From CBDFKQ01 sp965248855 (lineage in GTDB: Bacteria; Bacteroidota; Bacteroidia; Cytophagales; 172606-1), in contig CBDFKQ010000017.1 of the NCBI GenBank assembly GCA_965248855.1, positions 1 to 6,117 of the forward strand: DNA of 6,117 bases, given 5' to 3'. The notes beneath the pieces were generated by a model that ran no database searches, was not told where the DNA came from, and saw nothing but the letters and a program-made list of their open reading frames with translations. Below are positions 5,997 to 6,117 of this stretch, one piece after another. Position numbers and translations under genes: made by a program. Each line of letters starts with the position of its first letter. Position 1 is the stretch's first letter.

Positions 5997-6117
5997 ATGA
6001 CCCTACCTATAATTTTTTGTATTGATGATGATGCACAAGTTTTAAGAGCTATTACACGCGATTTAAAAAATAAATACCGCGAAGAATATAGAATTTTAAG
6101 TACAACTATTATTCAGG
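5997..6117 (+). CDS. Response regulator receiver domain, 3' partial
   Basis: Forty codons are visible from the ATG at 5997, beginning MTLPIIFCIDDDAQVLRAIT. IFCIDDDAQVL has the buried first strand and the acidic pocket (Asp10-Asp12) of a CheY-like receiver. The phospho-acceptor Asp, expected near residue 55, lies past the edge. The gene starts 21 bp after the kinase stop on the same strand, with no room for a promoter of its own, so the two are probably cotranscribed and cognate. The segment DDDAQVLRAITRDLKNKY resembles receivers fused to a thioredoxin-disulfide-reductase-like FAD domain, which I recall beside kinases of this architecture. That fusion is inferred and not visible. The last residues (STTIIQ) are not diagnostic. 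There is no clear ribosome-binding site; the leader is A/T-rich. Confidence 0.85.
   Translation, partial: MTLPIIFCIDDDAQVLRAITRDLKNKYREEYRILSTTIIQ

Noticed and set aside
1..6117. CRISPR array, tRNA, rRNA or insertion sequence
   Set aside because: I saw no regularly spaced repeats, cloverleaf-like segment, rRNA motif or transposase in the window.

Overview
The window is low-GC DNA, by eye roughly one third G+C, with long A/T runs between genes. The proteins look like Bacteroidota. AccA and the MoxR-like ATPase read like the versions I know from that phylum. There are no clear Shine-Dalgarno motifs before the starts, and two upstream regions carry matches to the Bacteroidota -7 element TAnnTTTG. 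I cannot name a genus.

Layout. From the left edge to 1284 (+) runs the C-terminal majority of a MoxR/Mg-chelatase-type AAA+ ATPase, broken by two apparent +1 frameshifts. A 151-bp convergent spacer follows, holding a perfect 18-bp inverted repeat that may be a two-way terminator. Three genes then lie on the minus strand, read from right to left: a Ppx/GppA-type phosphatase (4280-3399), the acetyl-CoA carboxylase carboxyltransferase alpha subunit accA (3278-2331), and an MBL-fold hydrolase (2275-1436). A 293-bp divergent spacer with three dyads (4281-4573) separates these from a plus-strand signalling pair. The pair is a soluble histidine kinase with an N-terminal cyclic-nucleotide-binding-like domain (4574-5975, one apparent +1 frameshift), then the start of a response regulator (5997 to the edge).

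How the genes work together. The kinase and regulator are adjacent, 21 bp apart, and almost certainly a cognate two-component pair. Both resemble a family in which the receiver is fused to a thioredoxin-reductase-like flavoprotein, so the output may be an enzyme and not a DNA-binding protein. That part lies outside the window. The three minus-strand genes are same-strand neighbours without an obvious shared pathway (polyphosphate/(p)ppGpp metabolism, fatty-acid synthesis, a hydrolase of unknown substrate).

The strangest feature is the pattern of breaks. Three frameshifts, each equivalent to one extra A or T in a short run, hit both of the long plus-strand genes, while all three minus-strand genes are intact. 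Sequencing or assembly error is the simplest explanation; true decay and +1 recoding are less likely.
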